Below, piece after piece: positions 47,265-54,905 of a DNA stretch of 64,000 nucleotides. The notes beneath the pieces are model-generated. The model worked only from the letters and a program-made list of their open reading frames with translations. It had not been told where the DNA came from and made no database searches. The position numbers and the translations under genes are program-made. The DNA is from Facklamia miroungae (GTDB lineage: Bacteria; Bacillota; Bacilli; Lactobacillales; Aerococcaceae), in the NCBI RefSeq assembly GCF_012396555.1, contig NZ_JAAXPS010000008.1, positions 17,118 through 81,117 of the forward strand, read 5' to 3'. The first letter of the stretch is position 1; each line of letters opens with the position of its first letter.

Positions 47265-49169
47265 ATGAGAATTAATCAGGCATTGCTAAAAGACAATTTA
47301 TATCAAGCAGTAAATGGAGAATGGTTAGAAAAAGCGGTTATTCCTTCAGACAAACCTGCAACAGGTGGATTTATGTCATTAGCTGAAAAAGTAGAAGAAG
47401 TTTGTCTCAATGACATCAGCGAATTACTTGAAGACAAAATAACGACGACTGATCCTTTAATGTTAGAGTTTATCAAACTATATAAACAAGCGCTTGATTT
47501 TGATCAGCGGGAGAAAGACGGTTATGTAGAAGCTAAAGCTTTTTTAAATAGTATCCTTTCACAAGCAGATTACCAAGCTATTACCGATAAAATGGTGGAA
47601 TTATTAAACTATAAATTGCCTTCGTTAATTAACTTATCCGTTGAACCTGATATGAAAAATGCGCAACAAAATTCCCTTTATATGGATGTACCCAGGTTAA
47701 TTTTACCAGACACTCCCTATTACGATGAAGAAAATGAAAAAGGTCAGTTTCTTTTGGACATATACCAAAAACAAAGCGAAGAATTATTAATAAGTCTTGA
47801 TTATGATAATGAGCAAAGTCAACAATGGGTAAAAAACTGCATAGAATTTGATCGAAAATTAGCTAAGTATCAGAAAACGCAAGAAGAATTAGCGGACTAT
47901 ACTCAAAATTATAACCCACGATCCATTGCTGAAGTGAAAGATTATTGCCAAGAAATTGCAATTGATTCTTTTATTAAGCAGATGATCAAAGAAGTACCAG
48001 ACAAAATTATTGTTACCCAGCCTTCTTTTTTCGAAAACTTAAATGAAATTATTCAGTCGGACTCTATTGAACTGCTTAAATCTTGGTTATTAGTAAGAAC
48101 AATTAATGATATATCAGGGATTTTAAGTGAAGATTTTCGTTTAAAAGGTAGTCAGTTTTCATTAGCCCTATCAGGAACGCCTGAACCGATGAAAGCCAAA
48201 AAGTTTAATTTTTACCTGGTAAGGGATATGTTTGATCAAGTGATCGGTACCTATTATGGCAAAAAATATCTAGGATTCGAAGCTCGTAACGATATCGAGA
48301 GCATGGTCAAAGCTATGATTGAAGTTTATAAAAATAGATTGGAAAAGAACCAATGGTTGAGTGATGAAACCATTCAATTAGCCATTAGAAAGTTAGAAAA
48401 ATTTGACTATCTAATTGGTTTTCCAGACAGCTATCCAGAATATTATAAAGACTTAAAAGTGAATGCAGAGAGTTCTCTTTTTAAAAATTGTCTATATTTA
48501 AAGATGATCCATCAAAAGAATCAATTTTCAGAATATGGGCAAACAGTCGACCGAGATAAATGGTTGATGCCAGCAGATAGAGTAAATGCCTATTACAATC
48601 CCACATTAAACAATATTTGTTTTGCGGCGGGTATTTTACAAGCTCCTTTCTATAGTCTCGATCAATCAAGAGCAGCTAATTATGGAGGAATTGGAGCAGT
48701 CATAGCTCATGAGATTTCGCATGCCTTTGATAACAATGGTGCTAAAATTGATGAAAATGGTAACTTGAATAACTGGTGGACTGACCAAGACTTTGAAGCT
48801 TTTAACCAAAAAGCTCAAGCGGTAGTTGAACAATGGGAAGGTATGCCTTTTGGTCAAGGAAAAGTGAATGGGAAGTTAACTGTTTCTGAAAACATTGCAG
48901 ATGGAGGCGGTTTGACAGCTGCTTTAAATGCCTTAAAAAATGAAGGAGAAACAGATTTTAAAGATTTCTTTATCAATTGGGCCCGCATTTGGTGTCAAAA
49001 AGCGCGTCCGGATTATGAATTAATGTTGCTTCAAGTAGATGTTCATGCACCAGCAGAATTACGTGGCAATGTGCAAGTGAAGAATCTTGATGAATTTCAT
49101 GAAACGTTTGGAATTTCAGAAGGGGACGGCATGTGGTTACCTCCAGAAGACCGTGTGCGTATCTGGTAA
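47265..49169 (+). CDS. pepO: M13 family metallo-endopeptidase PepO
   Basis: A neprilysin-like zinc endopeptidase that cleaves oligopeptides. The 634-residue product has the zinc motif HEISH at 482-486, with the third ligand in ENIADGGGL near 543-551 and the substrate-binding NAYYNPTLNNICFAAG near 440-455. It has no signal peptide, so it should act in the cytoplasm, as PepO does in lactic acid bacteria. GGGAGG lies 8 bases before the ATG. It is a single-gene unit inserted between mreBCD and the rplU operon. Confidence 0.94.
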   Translation: MRINQALLKDNLYQAVNGEWLEKAVIPSDKPATGGFMSLAEKVEEVCLNDISELLEDKITTTDPLMLEFIKLYKQALDFDQREKDGYVEAKAFLNSILSQADYQAITDKMVELLNYKLPSLINLSVEPDMKNAQQNSLYMDVPRLILPDTPYYDEENEKGQFLLDIYQKQSEELLISLDYDNEQSQQWVKNCIEFDRKLAKYQKTQEELADYTQNYNPRSIAEVKDYCQEIAIDSFIKQMIKEVPDKIIVTQPSFFENLNEIIQSDSIELLKSWLLVRTINDISGILSEDFRLKGSQFSLALSGTPEPMKAKKFNFYLVRDMFDQVIGTYYGKKYLGFEARNDIESMVKAMIEVYKNRLEKNQWLSDETIQLAIRKLEKFDYLIGFPDSYPEYYKDLKVNAESSLFKNCLYLKMIHQKNQFSEYGQTVDRDKWLMPADRVNAYYNPTLNNICFAAGILQAPFYSLDQSRAANYGGIGAVIAHEISHAFDNNGAKIDENGNLNNWWTDQDFEAFNQKAQAVVEQWEGMPFGQGKVNGKLTVSENIADGGGLTAALNALKNEGETDFKDFFINWARIWCQKARPDYELMLLQVDVHAPAELRGNVQVKNLDEFHETFGISEGDGMWLPPEDRVRIW

Positions 49170-49197
49170 TTTTTCTAATCAGGAAATCGAAGAAATA

Positions 49198-49226
49198 TTG
49201 ACACTTAAAAGCAAGTCTGTTATCAT
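49198..49226 (+). promoter_or_regulatory. Promoter of rplU-prp-rpmA
   Basis: A perfect TTGACA at 49198-49203, a 17-base spacer and TATCAT at 49221-49226 with an extended TGT. It is one of the strongest-looking promoters in the window. Confidence 0.85.
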
Positions 49227-49232
49227 ACTAAT

Positions 49233-49345
49233 GTTGTATTTGTGTAGCACCACAACTGCAACCGCTCATCCTTGAGTTTAAGTGCGTTAGACACTCAAGT
49301 TGGCGAGTCTAAGTGTAGGTATTTATACCGAAAATCTAATAATAG
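49233..49345 (+). promoter_or_regulatory. Ribosomal protein L21 leader
   Basis: The untranslated leader before rplU is structured. GTTGT (49233-49237) pairs with ACAAC (49252-49256), and CTTGAGT (49271-49277) pairs with ACTCAAG (49293-49299). TTAGAC (49287-49292), in the loop of that second helix, pairs with GTCTAA (49307-49312) beyond it, giving a pseudoknot. Firmicutes carry a known L21 leader at this place, which probably mediates autoregulation. Confidence 0.75.
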
Positions 49346-49356
49346 GAGGTGCTTGA

Positions 49357-49668
49357 ATGTACGCAATTATCAAAACAGGCGGCAAGCAAATTAAAGTAGA
49401 AGAAGGACAAACAATCTTTGTTGAGAAGTTGGATGTTGCAGTAGGCGATAAAGTGACTTTTGATGAAGTCGTTTTAGTAGGTGGCGAAGGTGAAACAAAA
49501 GTTGGCTCCCCACTAGTTGCTGGAGCTTCTGTTGAAGCCACTGTTGAGAAACAAGGACGTGAAAAGAAAGTTGTTACTTTCAAATATTTACGTCGTAAAG
49601 ATTCTCACCGTAAGCAAGGACATCGTCAACCATATACTAAGTTAACTGTTAACACAATTAAGGCATAA
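49357..49668 (+). CDS. rplU: 50S ribosomal protein L21
   Basis: A 103-residue 23S rRNA-binding protein. It begins [17 protein letters not shown] and ends with the basic [21 protein letters not shown] region typical of L21. AGGAGG precedes the ATG. It is the first gene of the rplU-prp-rpmA operon. Confidence 0.98.
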   Translation: MYAIIKTGGKQIKVEEGQTIFVEKLDVAVGDKVTFDEVVLVGGEGETKVGSPLVAGASVEATVEKQGREKKVVTFKYLRRKDSHRKQGHRQPYTKLTVNTIKA

Positions 49669-49670
49669 GG

Positions 49671-50015
49671 ATGATTCAAGTACTGATAAGCCTTTCAGCA
49701 GATGGTCAAGAAGTTAAGTCAATTGAAATGACAGGACATGCTGGATATGGTGAATATGGACAAGATATAGTCTGTGCAGCAGTATCTAGCCAAGTAATTT
49801 CAGTTGAAAACTCTCTATACCAACTATTGAATGTGCCTGTAGAAACGACTATCAATGAAATTGAAGGTGGTTATCTCAAACTGGTACTTCCATCCATCCA
49901 CCAAAAAAAGTTAAAACAAGATGTGCAACTTCTGATGCGGCATTTAATTTTAGCTTTAGAAATAACAGAACAAGCTTATCCCGATTATATCCATTTAAAA
50001 CAAATCACTTTATAG
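49671..50015 (+). CDS. prp: Ribosomal-processing cysteine protease Prp (YsxB)
   Basis: It cleaves the N-terminal extension of ribosomal protein L27, which is essential for L27 function in these bacteria. The 114-residue product has the catalytic pair H23 in TGHAGYGEYG and C35 in DIVCAAVSS. It lies between rplU and rpmA, 2 bases after rplU, and its substrate is encoded directly downstream with the expected extension. Confidence 0.95.
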   Translation: MIQVLISLSADGQEVKSIEMTGHAGYGEYGQDIVCAAVSSQVISVENSLYQLLNVPVETTINEIEGGYLKLVLPSIHQKKLKQDVQLLMRHLILALEITEQAYPDYIHLKQITL

Positions 50016-50027
50016 GAGGTGCTCTCT

Positions 50028-50318
50028 ATGTTGAAATTAGATTTACAACTATTCGCTACGAAAAAAGGTGGAGGTTCTACTCAAAATGGCCGTGATTCAA
50101 TTGCTAAGCGTTTAGGCGCTAAAGTTGGCGACGGCGAAGAAGTAACAGGTGGATCTATTATCTACCGTCAACGTGGAACAAAAATCCATCCAGGCGAAAA
50201 TGTTGGCCGTGGTGGCGATGATACATTATTTGCTAAAATCGATGGAATCGTTAAATTTGAACGCAAAGGTAAAAAAGCTAAAAAAGTTTCCGTATATCCA
50301 GTAGCTGTTGAAGCTTAG
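50028..50318 (+). CDS. rpmA: 50S ribosomal protein L27 with cleavable N-terminal extension
   Basis: A 96-residue protein whose mature N-terminus reaches the peptidyl-transferase centre. It begins [20 protein letters not shown]. The LQLF followed by ATKKGG is the conserved site cut by Prp after F9, leaving the alanine-led mature protein. The ATG at 50028 has AGGAGG at 50014-50019, while the ATG at 50019 overlaps that site. A terminator follows. Confidence 0.97.
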   Translation: MLKLDLQLFATKKGGGSTQNGRDSIAKRLGAKVGDGEEVTGGSIIYRQRGTKIHPGENVGRGGDDTLFAKIDGIVKFERKGKKAKKVSVYPVAVEA

Positions 50319-50347
50319 TCAAACCTTTCAAATTTCTTAACATGTTT

Positions 50348-50382
50348 AAAAGCAGACCTAATTTATCGAGGTCTGCTTTTTT
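50348..50382 (+). terminator. Terminator after rpmA
   Basis: A perfect 12-bp stem, AAAAGCAGACCT (50348-50359) with AGGTCTGCTTTT (50369-50380), has a 9-base loop and ends in T residues. The A run on the other side could also serve the minus-strand gene that ends at 50429. Confidence 0.93.
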
Positions 50383-50428
50383 GCTTGAATTAATTTTGTT
50401 TAAGTAATAGTCAAATACATGATCATCA

Positions 50429-51052
50429 TTATTGGTTAATTTCAATTTCATCGAGAGGCAGCATAATGTCGTATGTATAGAAACTTTCTAAACTTTTAAA
50501 ATTAAAAGCATTAATTTCCAATTCTAAATCGCCTTTTAATTCTGGAATCTCTTCTTTCGGGTCGTAACTCATAATAGACATTTTTACATCAGCTCTTTTA
50601 CCAGATCCTATTTCTTGAAAGAAGGTAATCATTGATGGATCGATCATTTTTCCATCAATTGAAGCAGTATCTGCTTGGACCATTAATTTCTCATCTGTTC
50701 GGTTTTCAATCTCGAAAACAATTTCATGACTACGGCCAAAGAAAGAGTCTTCTTTTTCGTTAATTTCTTTAAAAGCAATATAAAAGTCCGTATCGTCTAC
50801 TAAAATTACGCTTTCTGATCCATTGATCTTATCATCTTCAGCAGTTTTATCGTCTTGTTCTTCATTATTATCTTTGTCTTCAATCGATTCTTCACCAGTC
50901 ATTTTTTTTAATTGGTCTTTCTTAGTTTGAAGCATTTTCTCGAGTTTTGAAATATCTTCCCTAAGTTTTTCTGCTTCTTTTTCACCTTGCGCAAAAACGC
51001 TAGTCCCGCCTAACATCATCATACTTGCCAGTAGTAAAAAGCCTTTCTTCAT
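50429..51052 (-). CDS. Secreted protein of unknown function with coiled coil and C-terminal domain
   Basis: A 207-residue protein I cannot assign to a named family. It starts with a signal peptide (KKGFLLLASMMMLGG) and a likely cleavage after SVFA. It has no lipobox, so it is secreted rather than a lipoprotein. A charged helix (about 23-50) follows, then a very acidic linker. The beta-rich C-terminal domain (about 82-205) resembles the small immunoglobulin-like domains of many Gram-positive secreted proteins. AGGAGG precedes the ATG. It stands alone on the minus strand. Confidence 0.75.
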   Translation of the reverse strand: MKKGFLLLASMMMLGGTSVFAQGEKEAEKLREDISKLEKMLQTKKDQLKKMTGEESIEDKDNNEEQDDKTAEDDKINGSESVILVDDTDFYIAFKEINEKEDSFFGRSHEIVFEIENRTDEKLMVQADTASIDGKMIDPSMITFFQEIGSGKRADVKMSIMSYDPKEEIPELKGDLELEINAFNFKSLESFYTYDIMLPLDEIEINQ

Positions 51053-51128
51053 TTCACTTCCTCCTTAAAAATTGATGTATGAAATACTTCCAACGTTTAC
51101 ATTTACTATTCGACAGGTAATTTTATGG

Positions 51129-51146
51129 AGAATCATGAATGATTCT
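51129..51146. promoter_or_regulatory. Perfect dyad upstream of the secreted-protein gene
   Basis: AGAATCAT and ATGATTCT form 8-bp inverted arms with a GA centre, about 77 bases before the ATG of the minus-strand gene ending at 50429. It could be an operator; no terminator T run follows. A poor cre-like sequence also lies at 51088-51101. Confidence 0.35.
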
Positions 51147-51220
51147 ATAACTATAATATATCTTTAACTAATGAAAAAAGAAATTGATTTGCTTAAAAAA
51201 ATAACTGAATTACTTTTTTT

Positions 51221-51256
51221 AAAAATAAAAAATAGCTTAGTATACAAACTAAGCTA
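51221..51256 (-). terminator. Terminator of the small membrane protein gene (minus strand)
   Basis: TAGCTTAG (51233-51240) pairs with CTAAGCTA (51249-51256). On the minus strand it is followed by a T-rich run (51221-51232). The TAG stop of the gene lies inside the stem. Confidence 0.8.
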
Positions 51257-51574
51257 CTGGATAATCAGAATAAGGCTTAAAAATTCGAGAAGCATTCGAA
51301 TGAGAAAGCCAGTTAAGAGGGGGATTTCAATTTCATTAGTGAATCTTTTCTTTTTAATTAGTTGGATCAATGCTAGAGCGAATGCCATTAGAAAAAAGAG
51401 GAATCCTATTCCGAATAAAATAACCCCAAGTCTCGAAGAAACAGTAAAAAGAGGATTTGGATAAGCAATTTTAGCAATAATGATTGTCAATAAAGAAATT
51501 AATCCCAAAATAAAAGTGATTGTATAAATTTTACGGAAAAGCTCTAAATACCGTTCGATTTTATAGTTTTGCAT
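51254..51574 (-). CDS. Small membrane protein of unknown function
   Basis: A 106-residue protein with three hydrophobic segments (about 16-37, 47-70 and 85-105) and a basic loop KKKRFTNE. I do not recognise the family. AAGGAGG lies 7 bases before the ATG on the minus strand, which favours this frame over the opposite-strand frame across the same bases. It follows the ABC-transporter operon on the same strand, but a large inverted repeat covers the gap, so expression may be separate. Confidence 0.65.
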   Translation of the reverse strand: MQNYKIERYLELFRKIYTITFILGLISLLTIIIAKIAYPNPLFTVSSRLGVILFGIGFLFFLMAFALALIQLIKKKRFTNEIEIPLLTGFLIRMLLEFLSLILIIQ

Positions 51575-51585
51575 AAATGACCTCC

Positions 51586-51627
51586 TTAAAGGCGTCTTTA
51601 CTTATATATTAGTATAGACGCCTTTAA
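51586..51627. repeat. Large inverted repeat over the ribosome binding site of the small membrane protein
   Basis: TTAAAGGCGTCT (51586-51597) and AGACGCCTTTAA (51616-51627) are perfect 12-bp arms, and the 18-base centre has a short ACT/AGT pair. On the minus strand it ends directly at the AAGGAGG site and has no T run after it. It is therefore more likely an operator or translational control hairpin than a terminator. A weak minus-strand promoter (TTGCAC, 17 bases, TAATAT) overlaps it. Confidence 0.6.
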
Positions 51628-51653
51628 AGTGCAATGTGGATGAGTATGATTCT

Positions 51654-52859
51654 TTAATTCCAATTAATTAAGTCTAAAAATTTATGATACTCTTTGGGAA
51701 AATCAATTTTAAATAGAGAATCCGTTTGCCCACTATTTAAATTGTAGTAACCATAGTATTTATGATCAAAATCGTTTAAGGCTAAGAGTGTCTCTCCCTC
51801 TTTGTTGTAGTCAACTACTTGAATGTCAATTATATTGTTTAAGGATTCAAAATGTTCAATTGGAATCTCACCAGTATAAGTTTGATCCTCAAATGAATAA
51901 TAGCCTAAATAGTTTTTATTTTCTCGGAATTCCAACACATAAAGTTTGCTAGAATCAGCTGTCAAAATTTGAAGGGAATCCGCTTTAGGATAATTTGTTT
52001 CAATTTCTTGCCATGCTTGTTCTTTAAAATCAAAGAGAAAGAAGGGACCCGGCTTGCCGTTTTCAAGATTATAGGTAGTTTGAATAAAAGGGGCATCAAG
52101 AGCGTGCCTACTATTAGACTCTGGTTCATTGAACCAAACTTCTTTAGCGAATGTTTCTTCTTCATCATATAAATTATAGCTTTCTTCATTAATGAGTTTA
52201 AATTGATTTTCTTTGTTCACTTCATCAAGTTGGTAAATTGTAATTGTATTTTCAAAGGAAAATTTGCCGCTATTAGGGTTTCCCGATTCGATATTGTAAA
52301 GACACATTAGATAATATTTACCATCCACTTGACGGCCTTGAGCATTTTGCAGATAGATTCTATTCGAGTCATTGATTGAAGGCTTGATTATAGGAATATC
52401 TTTGATAAGCTCCTTTTTATTTGTAAAGTCTAAAAAATGAACTTTGATGGGCTTACCTTCATCAGAAAAGAAATCACTTTCAATCCAGAAATAGTAGTTA
52501 TCTCCTTGATAGATTTGTTTCAGTGAATCGATTCCTTTGAAAAAGGTGGGGACTTCTTTAGCCAATGCTTTTAATTCTTTATTTCCTTCAAAATCAAGGG
52601 TTTTGAAGCTGAGATTTGAACGGCTCAACTGATAATCACCGCTTTTATTCTGAGTCATTTCTTGTGGCAAAGAGAAGAAACTATTTTGACTACTTAGTTG
52701 AACATACTCTTCAGGTAGATCGGTTAGTTTTTCTTTTCCTTCTATCGGTGTTAATTTTCCAACAATCGGTGCGTTAAGACCATAGAGACTTCCTACTAAC
52801 AAGATTAAACCGATGCCAATGATTGAAAAGTATTTAATCATTTGCTTGTAATAATTCAT
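51654..52859 (-). CDS. Membrane-anchored extracytoplasmic protein of the GntR/ABC operon, unknown function
   Basis: A 401-residue protein with an N-terminal membrane segment (about 11-28). The large outside domain contains repeated aromatic strand-like segments (YYFWIESDFF, KYYLMCLYNIE, LYVLEF, YGYYNL). Such a pattern could be a beta-propeller-like fold, but this is only an impression. The ATG at 52859 has AAAGGAGG 7 bases upstream; a longer frame would overlap the permease gene. It lies 13 bases after the permease gene, so it may be a sensor or accessory part of this transporter. Confidence 0.7.
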   Translation of the reverse strand: MNYYKQMIKYFSIIGIGLILLVGSLYGLNAPIVGKLTPIEGKEKLTDLPEEYVQLSSQNSFFSLPQEMTQNKSGDYQLSRSNLSFKTLDFEGNKELKALAKEVPTFFKGIDSLKQIYQGDNYYFWIESDFFSDEGKPIKVHFLDFTNKKELIKDIPIIKPSINDSNRIYLQNAQGRQVDGKYYLMCLYNIESGNPNSGKFSFENTITIYQLDEVNKENQFKLINEESYNLYDEEETFAKEVWFNEPESNSRHALDAPFIQTTYNLENGKPGPFFLFDFKEQAWQEIETNYPKADSLQILTADSSKLYVLEFRENKNYLGYYSFEDQTYTGEIPIEHFESLNNIIDIQVVDYNKEGETLLALNDFDHKYYGYYNLNSGQTDSLFKIDFPKEYHKFLDLINWN

Positions 52860-52872
52860 TTTTCTACCTCCT

Positions 52873-53616
52873 TTAGATATGCAGATCTTTTGCGACGTAT
52901 TGACTACCAATCAAGTAAGTAATACTTCCTACAAGGATAAAACTGAGTGGATAAAAAGCATGAAACTTAAGATTACTAGGTAGGATACCAGAAGCTATCA
53001 TTTTTCCAGCAAGGTATATTCCTGCTATTATGATGAGCAAGTAGAGAACAGACCATTTCCAGGAATAGGCACGTTCAAGCAGTACAAACAGAAGGGTGAA
53101 TGGAATCAATGCAAGCCAGGCTAAGAGATTAATAAGCGATACCCAGATTGATTCGGTGAAAAGATTGGTAAAATAAGAAAAGTTGAAAACGAGATAGAGG
53201 GGCATATCATTTGAATACCGCTCTTGTAAGATCAATTGTAAGAAAAAATGAAAAATATATACTGTGAAATAAACGAATAAAATACTCAGGAAAAAATAAA
53301 AGACGAGGCTAAGGAATTTAGCATGGTAAAGGTTGGGTCGTTTAAACGGGCCAGCTAGCCAGCGAGAAATCATCTTACCTTGGCTAAACCAATCTTTTAA
53401 CCAGATTAAGAGGGTCGCAATTGCCATACTAATAACTCCGATAATAAAGGCGATATTTATGATATTGAGCAATATATTTGGCTGATTTACCATATTTTGT
53501 TGGAAATTACTTTGTATATTGATAAAGGACAGGATTAGATAGATTAAAGCAACGGTTAACCAATAAAATTTCTGCCTTTGTATTTCAAAATAAGTTAAAC
53601 GCAATACTTCTTTCAT
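52873..53616 (-). CDS. ABC transporter permease
   Basis: A 247-residue protein with about six membrane segments (near 17-34, 55-75, 100-130, 150-185, 190-210 and 220-240). The start LTYFEIQRQKFYW is typical of ABC-2 type permeases. AAAGGAG precedes the ATG. Substrate cannot be read from sequence. It is encoded directly after the ATPase gene, with no gap. Confidence 0.82.
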   Translation of the reverse strand: MKEVLRLTYFEIQRQKFYWLTVALIYLILSFINIQSNFQQNMVNQPNILLNIINIAFIIGVISMAIATLLIWLKDWFSQGKMISRWLAGPFKRPNLYHAKFLSLVFYFFLSILFVYFTVYIFHFFLQLILQERYSNDMPLYLVFNFSYFTNLFTESIWVSLINLLAWLALIPFTLLFVLLERAYSWKWSVLYLLIIIAGIYLAGKMIASGILPSNLKFHAFYPLSFILVGSITYLIGSQYVAKDLHI

Positions 53617-54297
53617 TTACTTTAACTCCTTTCTTAGCCATTCAACGAGCGATAGCTCTTCATTCTCACGCATATCCTCTAAATAGACAGAATGTTTTAT
53701 TTGGCCCTCACTCATTAAAACGGCGCGATCAATGAAATGTTCGACATCGTAAAGTTCATGAGTGGTTACTAAGACACCGCAATCTTTTTGGATAAATGAA
53801 CCAAAGAGTTCAAGAATTTGTTCCCGGCTAAAGACATCGATACCAGCAAATGGTTCATCGAGCAGAAGGTAATCAGCGTCAAGCGCTAAACCTAACATTA
53901 AGTTTAATTTTGCTTGGTTTCCTTTGGATAATTCTTTAATTTTTGCTTCATCTTCTAATTGAAAGAAATCCTGAATATCTTTGGCTCGAGAAGGATTCCA
54001 AGCCGGATATAGATTATACATAAATTCTTTGCATGCTTTAACCGTCATCGAAGGGGGAAAGTTGAGGTAATCGGGGACATGCCATATTCTAGATTCGGAA
54101 TCTTTTAACTTCATTTCATCAACATAAATTTCACCTTGATAGGGTAAGAGTCTTGCAATGCAGTTAATTAAGGTCGACTTCCCCGTACCATTGATGCCAA
54201 TTAAACCCGTAATTTCACCTGGATTAATTTCCAAATTTATGTCTTTAAGGACCTTGCGCTTACCGAAAGACTTGTTTAGGTTCTCAATTCTAATCAT
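53617..54297 (-). CDS. ABC transporter ATP-binding protein
   Basis: A 226-residue ATPase with Walker A GINGTGKST at 34-42 and the signature region ELSKGNQAKLNLML near 129-142. Walker B and the catalytic glutamate lie in YLLLDEPFAGID near 151-162, and the switch histidine is in VTTHELYD near 184. The ATG at 54297 has GGAGGC 8 bases upstream; the longer frame would run back through the regulator gene. It overlaps the regulator by 8 bases. The closest recognised type is the YtrB-like or bacitracin-exporter-like class, by inference. Confidence 0.92.
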   Translation of the reverse strand: MIRIENLNKSFGKRKVLKDINLEINPGEITGLIGINGTGKSTLINCIARLLPYQGEIYVDEMKLKDSESRIWHVPDYLNFPPSMTVKACKEFMYNLYPAWNPSRAKDIQDFFQLEDEAKIKELSKGNQAKLNLMLGLALDADYLLLDEPFAGIDVFSREQILELFGSFIQKDCGVLVTTHELYDVEHFIDRAVLMSEGQIKHSVYLEDMRENEELSLVEWLRKELK

Positions 54298-54670
54298 GTT
54301 TAAGAGCCTCCTTTTTAATTTGATAGGCATGTGTAATGCGCTGGATAACTTCTTCAAGTTGTAAGTCCATGGGAAGTAAAACATCGACGAGGTTTTCAAT
54401 GGCTTGATCAATCGATTCATATTTCAGTTGAGAAATCAGTCGAGTGTCTTCAGTTATTGTACTGGGTCTTTGAGGTTGAGTAACAATCATGCCTAAATCC
54501 TCCATTTCTTTAAATGCCTTTTGAACGGTATTGGGGTTTACCTTCCATTCCTTTGCTAATTGTCTTCTTGATGGTAATTGATAACCAGGCGTATATTTTC
54601 CTGTGACGATCTGATCTTTCACCCAAGCTATAATTTGGGTATAGATGGGTAGATTCGATTCCAGTTTCAT
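54290..54670 (-). CDS. GntR-family regulator, YtrA subfamily
   Basis: A 126-residue repressor with an N-terminal winged helix (PIYTQIIAWVKDQIVTGKY and LPSRRQLAKEWKVNPNTVQKAF, about 8-57) and a short helical C-terminus. It lacks the larger effector domain of other GntR proteins. This layout defines the YtrA subfamily, which often controls adjacent ABC transporter genes and in Bacillus responds to wall-active antibiotics. It leads a four-gene operon, and a perfect palindrome in its promoter is the likely operator. Confidence 0.92.
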   Translation of the reverse strand: MKLESNLPIYTQIIAWVKDQIVTGKYTPGYQLPSRRQLAKEWKVNPNTVQKAFKEMEDLGMIVTQPQRPSTITEDTRLISQLKYESIDQAIENLVDVLLPMDLQLEEVIQRITHAYQIKKEALKHD

Positions 54671-54738
54671 TTTTCCACCTCCATAAGTGTGCGGATGTAT
54701 TCTCGTATTTGTACTACAATCATAATACAGATTACTTA

Positions 54739-54762
54739 AGTGTATTATACGAGTAATACACT
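54739..54762. promoter_or_regulatory. Palindromic operator of the GntR/ABC operon
   Basis: AGTGTATTA (54739-54747) and TAATACACT (54754-54762) are perfect 9-bp inverted arms around six bases. It covers the -10 box and most of the spacer of the minus-strand promoter, so a bound repressor would block RNA polymerase. The GTATTA/TAATAC core is the sort of site YtrA-type regulators use. Confidence 0.85.
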
Positions 54763-54771
54763 TTTTGTCAA
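54744..54771 (-). promoter_or_regulatory. Consensus promoter of the GntR/ABC operon
   Basis: On the minus strand a perfect TTGACA (54766-54771) and a perfect TATAAT (54744-54749) are separated by 16 bases. It should be strong when unrepressed. Confidence 0.85.
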
Positions 54772-54863
54772 TTGTCTTTTTTAATTTTTTTGTGCGATGC
54801 CATTCACTTTTTTTAAATCAAATAGCTTTTTAAATAAATTTAAACTACGCTTTCGCCTAGCTA

Positions 54864-54872
54864 TGGTATGAT
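54864..54872 (+). promoter_or_regulatory. Extended -10 promoter of the DUF1538/PII pair
   Basis: TGG plus TATGAT at 54867-54872, 33 bases before the GTG start. No good -35 box is evident. Confidence 0.5.
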
Positions 54873-54905
54873 TAAGAAGAAATGATCTATTTAAGGAGGA
54901 ATAGG

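Noticed and set aside
51088..51101. cre-like sequence upstream of the secreted-protein gene
   Set aside because: Two of the conserved positions are wrong, and it is not placed over a clear promoter, so it was not listed as a CcpA site.
51171..51464. 97-codon plus-strand frame opposite the small membrane protein
   Set aside because: The minus-strand frame has a strong AAGGAGG site, membrane segments and a terminator at its stop. The plus frame begins in an A-rich stretch without a ribosome site.
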